Shown piece by piece: positions 35,713 to 46,690 of a stretch of DNA of 64,000 nucleotides. How positions within the stretch are numbered: position 1 is the stretch's first letter; every line of letters starts with the position of its first letter. The position numbers were made by a program, and so were the translations under genes. The notes beneath the pieces are model-generated. The model saw only the letters and a list, made by a program, of their open reading frames with translations, was not told the origin of the DNA and did not search any database. This stretch comes from Toxorhynchites rutilus septentrionalis. Lineage: Eukaryota > Arthropoda > Insecta > Diptera > Culicidae. The stretch covers positions 101,882,515 to 101,946,514 of the forward strand of contig NC_073746.1 in the NCBI RefSeq assembly GCF_029784135.1, in the 5' to 3' direction.

Positions 35713-37258
35713 CACTATTCCCACTTTCTATAAACGCACCTTCGATTTTCAAAGATCTCAAGGACCAGGAAAAAATTGACCAGTTTTATGTATTTTATTC
35801 AAAAGAGATGTATTTAAAAACCAAAATCCATAACAAAAACAAAAACGTGTAAGCAAGACTTATTCTTTTGTGCTTATTTCATAAAAACCGGTTCCCACTT
35901 TCTATAAATGCACCGGCTGTTTTAGGGTGTGGAACGTTGTATTACTCAATGGGTTGACAAAGTTCTGTAGTCAGTTGGTCTTCCGCCACGCTCGATCACC
36001 AGGAAAATCCGGTTGGGCATGCTTTTGACCAAGTTCTTTATAGTTTCCATCTCAAAATTTTCCCAGGCCTCCGAAATTGCCAGTTTTAGTTCAGCAATGC
36101 TGTTATACTGCTTTCCGTTGGCGTAGATTCGTCGCACGATTATTCCCCAGATGTTTTCTACAGGATTCAGATCCGGGCTGCGGGCTGGCCACCACATCAG
36201 TTCAATTTTTCGGGACAGAACCAGGATTTTGTCACTGAACTCGTGTGAATACTAGCATTATCTTGCTGAAACACGAATTTTTGGCGACGATACTTCGCTT
36301 TGAATGGAATCAGGCTGTTTTCCAAGACCTCTATGTAGTCTGGCGAACTCATTTTGCATCAAAGATCCTCCACCAAAGTTCCGTGTTCAGTAGTAAATTG
36401 GTTCCTTCCGCAAATCTCTCCAATAGCCCGTAAATCCATCGGGGCCATCCAGATTGAATTTTTTCTCGTCAGAAAAAATAACCTGAAGATGAATAAATAA
36501 AAATTATAAGCTCTAATAGCTTGTAATCGCATTGTAACATTTATCTGAGAAAAATACAGGAAATAACGAAGACTTTACCTTGTCACACTGTCGAGCCATG
36601 TTCACTTTTGCGGAATCCAAACGTTTTTGCCTTGTGATCTGGTGTTAGATTCGGAGCCTTGTGCATTTTAGATCTAATTATGTTGGTGCTGGAGTGCAAA
36701 ACCTTACGAATAGTCTCATCCGCAACAGGTAGATTCAGCTCAGATTTGATCTTGATCACCGATATTGTTGAATTTGACACCAATTTCACAATTCTTCGTT
36801 CATTCCGAGCCGACAGCTTTGATTGTTTAGCCTTTCGTTTGGTTGTTGCACAGCTTCTCGGATTCTTCAAGAAGTTTCTTATCACCGAATCTGATCTACT
36901 GAGTCTACGGGCAATTTCGCGAAGAGGCACCTTTTCTCGTCGGTAGGCTTCGACCATTCCCCTTTTTCTTTCACTTAGAACACTTCCTTTTGGCATTTTC
37001 AAGCGATACGATCGAGAAAATTTATTCAAATTCAAAAGTTTGACTGCATTTGCTCACAGCGTTTTTAAAAAATGGGAGCTTCGGAAACAGATATATCGTA
37101 TTTCTGACAGATGCAACGAACACACTATCACTATTCAATGTGGAATATATATGATTCACTAATACTTACACGGTGGCATGTGGTACACATGCTGATTAAA
37201 GCGTAAACATTGTTATTTGCGTAAAGTGGGGGTGCGTTTATAGAATGTGGGAATAGTG
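35713..37258 (-). mobile_element. Tc1-like transposon
   Basis: TA-flanked (35711-35712; 37259-37260). The ends CACTATTCCCACTTTCTATA and TATAGAATGTGGGAATAGTG are inverted repeats with one mismatch, extending through AACGCACC. A second copy of TTCCCACTTTCTATAAATGC at about 35892 is a subterminal direct repeat, as in IR/DR-type Tc1 elements. One transposase gene lies on the minus strand. Confidence 0.85.
35946..36996 (-). pseudogene. Tc1 transposase pseudogene, DD34E type
   Basis: It starts at ATG 36996 (MPKGSVLSERKRGMVEAYRR). An HTH spans roughly residues 22-45 (VPLREIARRLSRSDSVIRNF), then a second HTH region (STISVIKIKSELNLPVADETIRKVL). The frame breaks near 36590. Catalytic pieces follow in other frames: [14 protein letters not shown] near 36440-36485, FQQDNA near 36260 and MWWPARSPDLNPVENIWG at 36142-36197, the last with the Glu of NPVEN. 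The C-terminus ends RGGRPTDY near 35970. At least two frameshifts and a stop; catalytic residues themselves are preserved. It is nested in a MITE-like host. Confidence 0.85.
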
Positions 37259-37312
37259 TACATGTGTTATTGAGGGAAAAAATGGATAGTGCTATTTTTA
37301 TTACGCTCAGTG

Positions 37313-37965
37313 TAGTTTAGTACCAGTACTCAAAACTAACCATTGCTAAATTATAATGAATAAATTTTGTTTTTGCGTTTGATGGTGACAATCGTTTACG
37401 CTTTGTTTCGTGAACCAGACCTTGCTTGAGAGAACAGTCTTTCGCTGCAAGGAGCTGAAAGATAAACACTAGCAAACCTTGCCAGTTGGGGGTACTACTT
37501 AGAGTTTAATGACCACCAAATGTAAGGATCTTGATTGCGATCGATTCAAAATGTTTTCACATAACAAAAAATTTCGTTAGCAATGAGATTTTTTCTCCGA
37601 ACGCGATGTATTATTTTCATTTCGCCACTTAGTTGAAACAGTCCCAAAAGTTGTCGTGAGTTTCTCGTGTAATGTTTGTTTTAGTTTCATCTCTTTTGCT
37701 TCGTTGACAGGTATTAAAGACAGGGATGAGCTGTTACTTTCAGATCATTCGTCATAAAATATTGACTGTTTCAATGTTTTGCAATGAGGTAATTTGGGTC
37801 TTTTCATATGTACTTAAATCGACTTCACAATCCATCGTTTTGAGATGCCCTTAAACAAGATAAGTTCGGTGTTCTTTATGCAGTCTCGTCTATGTGCAAA
37901 TAATTTGTTATGCAAAAACATGCGAAATTATTTCGGAGAGGCCAGAACTTGTTATTTTTCTTGAC
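37313..37965. other. Intronic DNA, unassigned
   Basis: No coding or repeat structure recognised. Confidence 0.35.
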
Positions 37966-38253
37966 GTAGGACTACGTCTATCATTTCTGTACCGGGATGT
38001 AAGTTCAAAGTTTCGAAAACGAGGGAGTGACGCTTGGAGTGAAAGGTTTTGAACGCTAAAACCTCTTTTCCGGCTGAACGAAGTGGTATGATAATGACAA
38101 AAAAAGACAAAATGTCGAAAGACAAAATGTACAAGAGTTATATTGTTATTAGTTGACTCGAAAAATTGTTTCAATAGCTTAAAAATAGCTTTGAAAACAT
38201 ACTACTGAAATCATACAAATCCGTATATAAACTGGCGCCCGCTCGGAAATCCA
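37966..38253 (+). repeat. Repeat family P, short copy
   Basis: It begins GACGTAGGACTACGTC, continues CATTTCTGTACCGGGATGTAAG and GTTTCGAAAACG, and runs to GTATATAAACTGGCG and CTCGGAAATCCA near 38253. It is the inverse of 45729-46000. A TATATAAA box is present on the plus strand, but the sequence departs from the full copy immediately after GGAAATCCA, so the initiator of the full copy is absent. Confidence 0.7.
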
Positions 38254-40330
38254 TTAAAGCCTCCTAAAAACAAAGAATCGAATCAGAAATCCATTTAGTT
38301 GTTATTGCCATGTAAGATTAGGATGGTCACGTTGACATGCCTAAGCATTATGCTCTTCTCTCCAAATTCCATTTTATTTCTGCAGTCGGACTGAACGGAG
38401 ACCCACTGTTTGATGTCAGCAGCAGTTCTATTATCGAATGCTAACGGAGGAGGAACGGCTAAACAAAGTCGTATGATAATCACTTTATTCGAAAGATGAA
38501 ATATCTAAGGGTTGTTACTTATTGATTGCTAATCCACCGTTAGTCCAACGTCCACCTTGCGGTTCTACCAAAGATATTACCCACTTCCAGTTTTTATTTC
38601 TTGGGACAGTTTCAAAAGCCTAAGACGCATATAGAAAGTAGAGTCTGTTTCAGGTATAAGACACAATGTTTTGAGAAATATATGTGCGTAATGCTTGATC
38701 TACAGGTATTTTGAATACAACCTTTTATACGACCTAATGCTTTACAGCTCGTTACTTAGAGCAATCTGCAATCTCTGCAATCAAATAATGCTAGTTTTGC
38801 GACATTTGTGGTGAAAAAATTTTCAGATTATCATCCCTGAAGTTAGTTCCATTTTTTTTTTAAATCTTGAATGAAGATAATTGATTGTGTTCTTTGCTTA
38901 TTCAACTTCGTAGTAATTACTCTTACTCGACCAGTGCTATTTCAATTTATGCACAAAAATCTCATCATTGTGAAATAAAAACCTTTTAAGAAAAAAAAAG
39001 TTCAAGATTCCTTGCAGAAAACACATTCTAAACGAATAATTTAATAATATATAAAATAAAATTTCATAATTTTACCTAAAATGTAACGCTTTATTTGCTT
39101 CATTCATACATGTAGTTTCTCCCAGTTTCGCATTCGCAAATAAAAAGCAGAATATCTGTCTGTAGGATATTCGGCCATCCAGCCTCAGAGATTTTCTGAT
39201 AAACGGTATCAGGTAACCGCCCATAACTACTATCCGTTTCAACACTAATTACAATTGTTCTAAACGTATTTATATTACTCTATTTTCTTGGTAAAACCGA
39301 TGTGCCTTCAAAAAGTTTCTTTTCCTCAACCTTGCTTAAAGGGGCCCCTCGGTCTGGAGGTCGACAAAATAGAATTTTTGTTTTTTTGCATTTTTGGGAA
39401 CCTTATGTCCTTAGAAATGTTGTCCTAAAAGGACTTTCGATATTTGATTTCGTTGAATAAGTTACAGCTAAAAGTATAAAGTCACCTCAAGAGATGTAGT
39501 ATTGCAGTACGAATTTTTAAACGCGTTTTTCTCGGAAATATGTTTTTTAAACTGGTGGTATCTATATCTCAGGATCTACTCGACCGATTTGGAAGAAATT
39601 TTTTATCGGCGTGTAAAAATGAATTATCTAAAGCGTTACATAGCCGTTTTTAAGATATCTCATTGTGAAAGCAACAAAGTTAGAAAATTATAATTAGAAA
39701 AGTTCATTATCGATCCGCAGCGACTGACGATGGATTGACTGAAAGTTCATTGTTGGTACATTAATTCAGTCAGGGCTCTACGTGTTGATTACAATTTAAT
39801 TTTTCTAACGGCGTGTCCAAAATCATTGAACGGTTTCTCAAAAAAACGTAACATAAAAATCTATTTGAAAAAACAATCGAACATTTTCTCGTGACTGAGG
39901 ATGTTCTGAATCGAGCATGACCGCAACAACTTTATTTCATAATTCTCTTTAAATTTGTGTACACCAGAATGTCATACAATATTTTTTATCTTCGGCAAAC
40001 GGTTCACAAATAGTTCATTAATTTCCTATTCAACTGCTGTACTGTAAGCAGCCATCGAACTCCTGCAGATCCAATAATATCATACCAATCAACCACTGAC
40101 AGCTCCCTCTGAGATTCTGAGAAATGGCCGGTCCACCGAAAAAGGCGACCCCTTGATCTGGCTGATTCCTCGCGCCAGCATCGGGACTCTTTCACACGCC
40201 CATTGGCCCCGTTGCCAATGTGTTGAAAGGGGGCAAAATTAATGGTCGGGAATAAAATAAACTAATAATCGGCTGATGATTTATCTTAAACGCGCGCGGT
40301 TATTTATAAAGGAATTCCAATTGTCTTAAC
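38254..40330. other. Intronic DNA, unassigned
   Basis: No gene recognised. The block near 39340-39690 (AAAGGGGCCCCTCGGTCTGG, then AT-rich sequence) has the look of an interspersed repeat end, but I found no partner in the window. Confidence 0.35.
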
Positions 40331-40860
40331 GCCCAATTATCGGATGCGGTGCGGAGCTCTACGGTTCGGGAAGGGCGATGCGAAGCGGCACCCGCTCCGG
40401 CACTACGGTTGAGAAAAATCCATCGCGTTTAATCCGATTTCGCATCAGGCCATGGAGGCCGCGGACGAGCCGCGGTGGAGCAGATGAAAAACGAAAAAAA
40501 CCGAGAGTCATTGCCGCGAAGGCTCGTGCATCTGGACAGGTTAGTTGTTTCGTGGGTTCCCTTTGGGGTACCGCACCGACGGTGCCGCGAACATTGGAAA
40601 TATGCCCGATAGAGACAGGAAAAAAAATCTGGTACACAAGTTGTTGTAGTCGACAAACCCGGCCGACTTGGGTTTGCGGTAGCTCGGAGTGTTTTGTCCC
40701 TTTACCGTGACTTAATCTTATTGCGCACAAGATACCCTGCAAAGCGCGTAATAAACAGAAAAGGAAAATTACACTATCGCACGTCGTTGCCTGGGCTTTG
40801 GTGGGCAGCAGCGGCAGCATCAGCATGCAGCGGTAATCGATGAATGTTTCTTCTTATAAC
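40331..40860. promoter_or_regulatory. GC-rich intronic island, candidate enhancer
   Basis: This stretch is strikingly GC-rich for the window (for example AGGCCATGGAGGCCGCGGAC at 40447) and free of transposon signatures. Long overlapping frames on both strands (110 and 155 codons) are expected from the composition and show no domains. ACATTGGAAATATG at about 40591 is loosely TEAD-like. A role in vg control is inference only. Confidence 0.25.
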
Positions 40861-41715
40861 GGAGCAAGTTCAGTTGGGGATTTGAGGTGATCGGGCGGAG
40901 TTTGTTTCGCGATTTATTCGACGAAAATCAATATCCTTCTGGGGCTGTGTACGGCGAGGGGAGAACATTTTACGCAAAACTAAATATACCGTATTCAAAT
41001 TTTCTCTATTAGTAAGTTCATGTCGACAGTTATGTTCTACTTGAATAGCAGTTTGATAGATATTGGAAAAAATTTCAAATAACTCACGATTGGTTTCATT
41101 GTTCGCCAGTTTGTGACAATGATCGACCAAGAAAAGCACATCCGCCTGAACCTTATCCCAAACAAGCACATCCCATTCAACAGCGTGAGTCAACACCTGT
41201 CGGAGGAATAGCTGTCATCCGGAATTTAACCCAGACCAGCTAGGTTCTTGGCCACTATGTACAGTCCAACTGTGAACTTTCGAACAATAGGAATACTCTC
41301 ATATAACTCATATAACAGATGGGATAAAAAAAATTATAGCCCATTCTTTGATTGCTTTCGCTGCTTTCTCGCTGCATATTCGACGTGATTGAAGTTTAGT
41401 TGGTAGTCAATCATCACTCGCTAACGCTCGGTCGGACCTTGCTAAAGGATCGTCACCTATGTTTCAAACTAACCGGGCAATCAGTGGTACACAGGTTTGC
41501 TTGCGAGAGGCGACCACGTTCGTCGGCGGCTGACTCGAATTGAGTTGTCTCGGCGGCTTGGGGCGGCTTGTTCAGAGCAAAATCATGCATGTATACTACT
41601 ACGGCTTGGGGCCTCTTCAGAGCCAAATTATGCATGTATACTGCTGCAAGTTCTCTCGGTTGCTTTTAATTTTGTCGCCGTAGGTTGAAATGAGAGAGTA
41701 TTACGCACAATTATG
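40861..41715. other. Intronic DNA with a short tandem repeat
   Basis: A tandem pair AAATCATGCATGTATACTAC / AAATTATGCATGTATACTGC lies at about 41580-41645, each with a CTTGGGGC neighbour. No gene recognised. Confidence 0.4.
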
Positions 41716-41891
41716 TTGGGTTGGGGAAAAAGAAATGTCGTATATTGTCAATATATTGCAACATTTAAACATATCTTGTGTTGTACTTATCGCATCGGGT
41801 CATACTATACGGCTATTTAAAGACGACAATCTACAAGTGCTTTGACAGTGTTGTGATTGTCCTTTTCAGTCTCAAGTTATAGCGCGTCAAA

Positions 41892-43558
41892 GATGGAGTC
41901 CACCAAGCAAGAATTTCGCCATATTTTACGTTTTTACTACCTGCGAGGTAAAACTGCAACGGAGGCGGCCGAAAAAATTCGTGTAGTTTTTGACCCGATA
42001 CTGTAACGATTCGCATATCACAGCGTTGGTTTGATCGATTTTATTCTGGTGTAGTGGCTTTTGAAGATACACCCCGTACTGGTAGGCCAATCGTCGTGGA
42101 AACCGATAAAATCGTTGAAATCATCCAAGTAGACCGGCATGTGAGCGATTGGACAGGAACTGGGTGAAGACCATAAAATCGTTTGGAACCATTTGCAGAA
42201 GATTGGACTCCTAAAAAAGCTGGATGTATGGGTGCCACACGAGTTGACGCAAAAAAAATCTTTTAGGCCGATTCAACGCCTGCGACGCACTGCTGAAACG
42301 GAACGAACTCGACCCATTTTTGAAGAAGATGGTGACTGGTGATGAAAAGTTGATCACGTACGACAACCTGAAGCGAAAAAAGTCAGGGTCGAAGCGCGGT
42401 GAGCCGGCCCAAACCATCGCCAAGCCCGGATTAACGGCCAGGAAGGTTTTGCTGTGTGTTTGGTGGGATTGGAAGGGAGTCTTCCACTATGAGCAGCTCA
42501 ACTATGACCAGACCCTCAACTCGGTTCTCTACTGTGAGCAGCTTGATCGTTTTAAGCAGGCGATTGACCAGAAGCGGCCAGAAATGATCAATAGGAATGG
42601 TTTTGTTTTCCATCAGGATAACGTTCGGCCTCACACATCTTTGATGACCCGCCAGAAGCTACGAGAGCTCGGATAGAATGTCCTATTGCACCCACCGTAT
42701 AGTCCGGACCTGGCACCAAGTGATTATCATCTCTTCCGGTCCATGCAAAACGCTCTTGGTGATACTGTTCTGAATCACATTTCGGACACTTTGTTCTAAT
42801 ATCGTGAAATGCTTCACGCACTGATGATATACCGTTCTGAATCATATTTCGGACGCTTAAGGCATATGATGCAGAAAACAGATCTAAACTTTATTCACAG
42901 GTATTATTTGGTTGATATATTTAATAAATTAGTAAATTCACATGAGAACTATATTTGAAATAACACAATCGGCAGAAATCTTACAACACTACTCATTATC
43001 GTTTGTGTTTGACGTTTCCTTAGCGTGAGCAAGTATAGTTACCCGTTCATAAATATTTAAATTTCTCCCGTGTGATTGCTAGGTAAGTGTTTCGCGGTTG
43101 ACTATAAAATATAATCAAGTCTAATGTAATTTTTGTCCCCAAAAATTATAAAATAAAGTGTCCGAAATTTGAATTCAATCTGTCCGAAATTTGATTTAGT
43201 GTCCGAAGTTTGATTCTTATTCGCTTCATTTGAAAAGCATTTTATTCAATGATTTTTTTATGTTTTCAATCAAATAGGTACCAAAGTAGAAAGCTTGAAA
43301 GCATATTGAACTAATTTATTGAAAATATCTACCAAATGATAACTGTGCATAATGTTTATATCTGTTTTCTGCATCATATGTCTTAAGCGTCCGAAATATG
43401 ATTCGGAACGGTACTAAGTTGGCCTCAAAAGAGGCTTGCGAAAACTGGCTATCTGGTTTTTTGCATATAAGGAGGGGGGGTTTTTATAAGAGGGGATAAT
43501 GAAGTTACTTTCTAAATATCAACAAGTTTGCGAACAAAACGGCGCATATTTGAATTAA
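41892..43558 (+). pseudogene. Mariner transposase pseudogene, DD34D
   Basis: It starts at ATG 41892 (MESTKQEFRHILRFYYLRGK), the same type as the transposase at 50652-51686. Frameshifts break the N-terminal HTH half (stop at about 42004-42006). The WVPHEL motif is present at about 42229-42246 as VWVPHELTQK. GDEKLITYDN carries the first Asp (Trp to Leu beside it), FHQDNVRPHTS the second, YSPDLAPSDYHLF (about 42699-42737) the third. A TAG at about 42675 splits the last two. The MITE interrupts after NALGDT; the reading resumes KLASKEACENWLS near 43415 and ends NGAYLN then TAA at 43558. Inactive. Confidence 0.85.
42766..43414. mobile_element. MITE inserted in mariner coding sequence
   Basis: Flanked by TAC on both sides (42763-42765; 43412-43414). 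The ends TGTTCTGAATCACATTTCGG and CCGAAATATGATTCGGAACG are inverted. A second outward end CCGTTCTGAATCATATTTCG starts near 42832 and pairs far better with the right end (through GCATATGATGCAGAAAACAG), so two related elements may be nested. The centre has TGTCCGAAxTTTGATT repeated three times (43160-43215). Confidence 0.7.
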
Positions 43559-43635
43559 ATTGGATAATTTTAAGTATGTTAAATAAAGCGTCACATTTCG
43601 ATCAGAAATACGACATTTCTTTTTCCCCAACCCAA

Positions 43636-43848
43636 TATATACGATGAAACTATAAATTATGGATAACGGAAATCCAACGTGCCCCTCGATTTTATCTTAG
43701 TCTCATCAATGCCCTAGATTAAGAGAAGGGGTGTGATAACTACCAACTGCTACTTGACTAAATATTATTTAGCTTTAAGGACATTCTTTGTGTTCTACTG
43801 GGAAAGCCCTTTCATTTGATACCCATATTGATGGGGATTTCGAAAAAA
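43636..43848. other. Spacer
   Basis: Unassigned AT-rich sequence; GATACCCATATTGATGGGG near 43819-43837 matches the satellite-like unit found at 51950 and 61700. Confidence 0.4.
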
Positions 43849-44276
43849 ACAGGAAGTGGGTTATATCTATGGTATAACCGCAAGGGTGACGTAGGACTAT
43901 CGTTGATTTAGAGATCATTTGTTTGAAGTTGAATCTAAATCCATTCTGAATGAATGAATAAATGAATATTCGGAGAACTTCGAAAACGAGAGCGTTACGT
44001 TGGAGGCACAAGGTTTTATACATCCAATATTGGATACAAAAAACCTTGTTCTGAAGAATATTCTTCAGAAGCTTTCCTGCTAACTGCACTTGATTGACAA
44101 ATCACAAAACGAAATGTATGTGGACGCAGTATTATATGGATAGAAAACATTAAAATAAACTCTTTCGCTTGAATGTAATTTTCAAATCCAAGGGGAACTG
44201 GCAGATTATTTTTCAGCAACGATCACTTCTTTTCAGGTTTCTTCTCGATAACCAGCAAACGAAAAGAGTTGCGCGC

Positions 44277-44309
<33 letters not shown>

Positions 44310-45222
44310 GTGGCTGCTTCGCTGTCTTCCCGGGGAACCATTTTACGATGCTGATACTCTCTTGGTCGCCTTCTCTTCTCCTTCAGATGGATCGGCTTTT
44401 CTGCGCTCCCTCACAGTTCCAAACGAACTGCATGCGTTTCAGGTCAGGTCAGGCCAGGTAATGAATCTCTCGATCCCTCGCTGTCCAGCTCGTCCAGCAC
44501 GTTCAGCTCGTTCAGTAACGTTGTCTTGTCGATGTCCTCACAAAAAATGAATACGTTTCACCACCAGAATATCGCTTAAGTATTTTATTTTTGTGCGTGA
44601 TTGAATCGAGAGAAGGTGTGGTTTATGATGGCAATTTGGAAGACAAACTAGAGGGGATTGGACTCTCTTAGCATGAAGCTTTCGGCGACTGAGCAATAAT
44701 CGATTGAAAATTATATAATTTTCGCGATACGAAACATTTTCCGTTGCGCGCGCATACAATATTGGATACGAAATATCCTACTGATGGGGAAGAATAATCT
44801 TCAGAAGCTTTCCTGCTAATTACACTTGATTGAAAAATTACAAAATCAAATGTATTTGGTCGCTTTGTTATATGGTTAGAAAACATTCAAATAAACTCTT
44901 TCACATGAATGTATTTTTCAATTCCCAGGGGAACTGGCAGATTATTTTTCAGCAACGATTAGATCTTTCCGTAATTTTCTCGATGCTGAATGGCATCCAA
45001 ACGAAGAGTTCCGCGCGTGTATTTGTGTGTGTGTGGCGGCTGCTCCGATGTGTTTCCGGGAAACCGTTTGTGACATCACTCTCCTCCTGATGGATTCCCT
45101 TCTGGCCTAAGGTGCACAAACAGGCTCTTGGTGACAGCGTTCATCCGTGCTTTCATGATAAACGAAGAGCTTCACCACAACAGCGACAACATGCTCCAAT
45201 CACTGTTCAATTATAACTGAGT

Positions 45223-46000
<778 letters not shown>

Positions 46001-46096
<96 letters not shown>

Positions 46097-46114
46097 ACGT
46101 AGGACTACGCGCAA

Positions 46115-46185
<71 letters not shown>
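46001..46185. repeat. (TA)n microsatellite with a GACGTAGGACTACG island
   Basis: AT arrays at 46001-46094 and 46119-46185, separated by TGACGTAGGACTACGCGCAA, a stub of the repeat-family terminus. The mariner at 46186 inserted at a TA in the second array. Confidence 0.9.
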
Positions 46186-46189
<4 letters not shown>

Positions 46190-46273
46190 GCTGTCAAAAA
46201 AGTCCTGCGGTATTTTTTTGAATTTTTATTTGTTCATAAAATCAGTTACAATCATCTGTTTTAAGTCAAATAT

Positions 46274-46690
46274 CGGGGGCACACCGTTTGTTTTCAAAGG
46301 GAATCCCGGCGCAAAAATGTGACCACTCCCAAAGTTCAAGAACAAGTCCCCACGGTTATATCCTCTGTTAGGTTGCCTAAAAAATCGAGTGCAGCGGACA
46401 AGCAAAATCAGGTTCCTCCTGGCTTCCGTGGGAATATTTCATCTTCGAACGACCCAGCACTCGAGGAGACATCAAAAACCCCAACTGTCCCTATTTTTCC
46501 GTCCAGTTCAACTTCCCAATCGGGATTTATAAAGTTGTCTGACCTTTTGGATCAAATCTTCAAGTGTTTTAATGTTTCCGACTCCATCAGAACCATTGTC
46601 ATCTCAATGCTTCCAGTATTAAAGACAATTTTGCAACAATTGATGCAAACATGGCCCCTCCTTGCAATGATTATCTCTCTTGATGTCTAA
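46274..46690 (+). pseudogene. I-element ORF1 (Gag-like) C-terminal part
   Basis: The frame is open from the first base of the insert to TAA at 46688-46690, so the 5' end of ORF1 was lost by truncation, not mutation. The product is Ser/Pro-rich for about 80 residues, then hydrophobic and helical (FIKLSDLLDQIFKCFNVSD, then MLPVLKTILQQLMQTWPLLA). Zinc knuckles expected further upstream in ORF1 are not included. Its stop overlaps the ORF2 start (ATGTCTAA at 46683-46690), suggesting coupled re-initiation in the active parent. Confidence 0.75.

Larger units (their letters stand above)
35032..37312. mobile_element. TA-flanked TIR element hosting a Tc1 transposon
   Basis: CACTGAGAGAAATAAAAATAGC at the left and GCTATTTTTATTACGCTCAGTG at the right are inverted repeats with TA on both sides (35030-35031; 37313-37314). 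Without the Tc1 insert the element would be about 0.73 kb and non-coding, so it is a MITE-like host. A further AGTGCGAAATAAAAATAG motif lies at about 35199. Confidence 0.7.
41716..43635 (+). mobile_element. Mariner element interrupted by a MITE
   Basis: TTGGGTTGGGGAAAAAGAAA at 41716 and TTTCTTTTTCCCCAACCCAA ending 43635 are perfect inverted repeats, extended by TGTCGTAT. The right flank is TA; the left is TG, presumably a mutated TA. Without the 0.65 kb insert at 42766-43414 the element would be about 1.27 kb, normal for mariner. Confidence 0.9.

Noticed and set aside
40359..40826. 110- and 155-codon overlapping frames
   Set aside because: GC-rich composition gives long antisense frames; no domain, no codon pattern and no start context supporting either.
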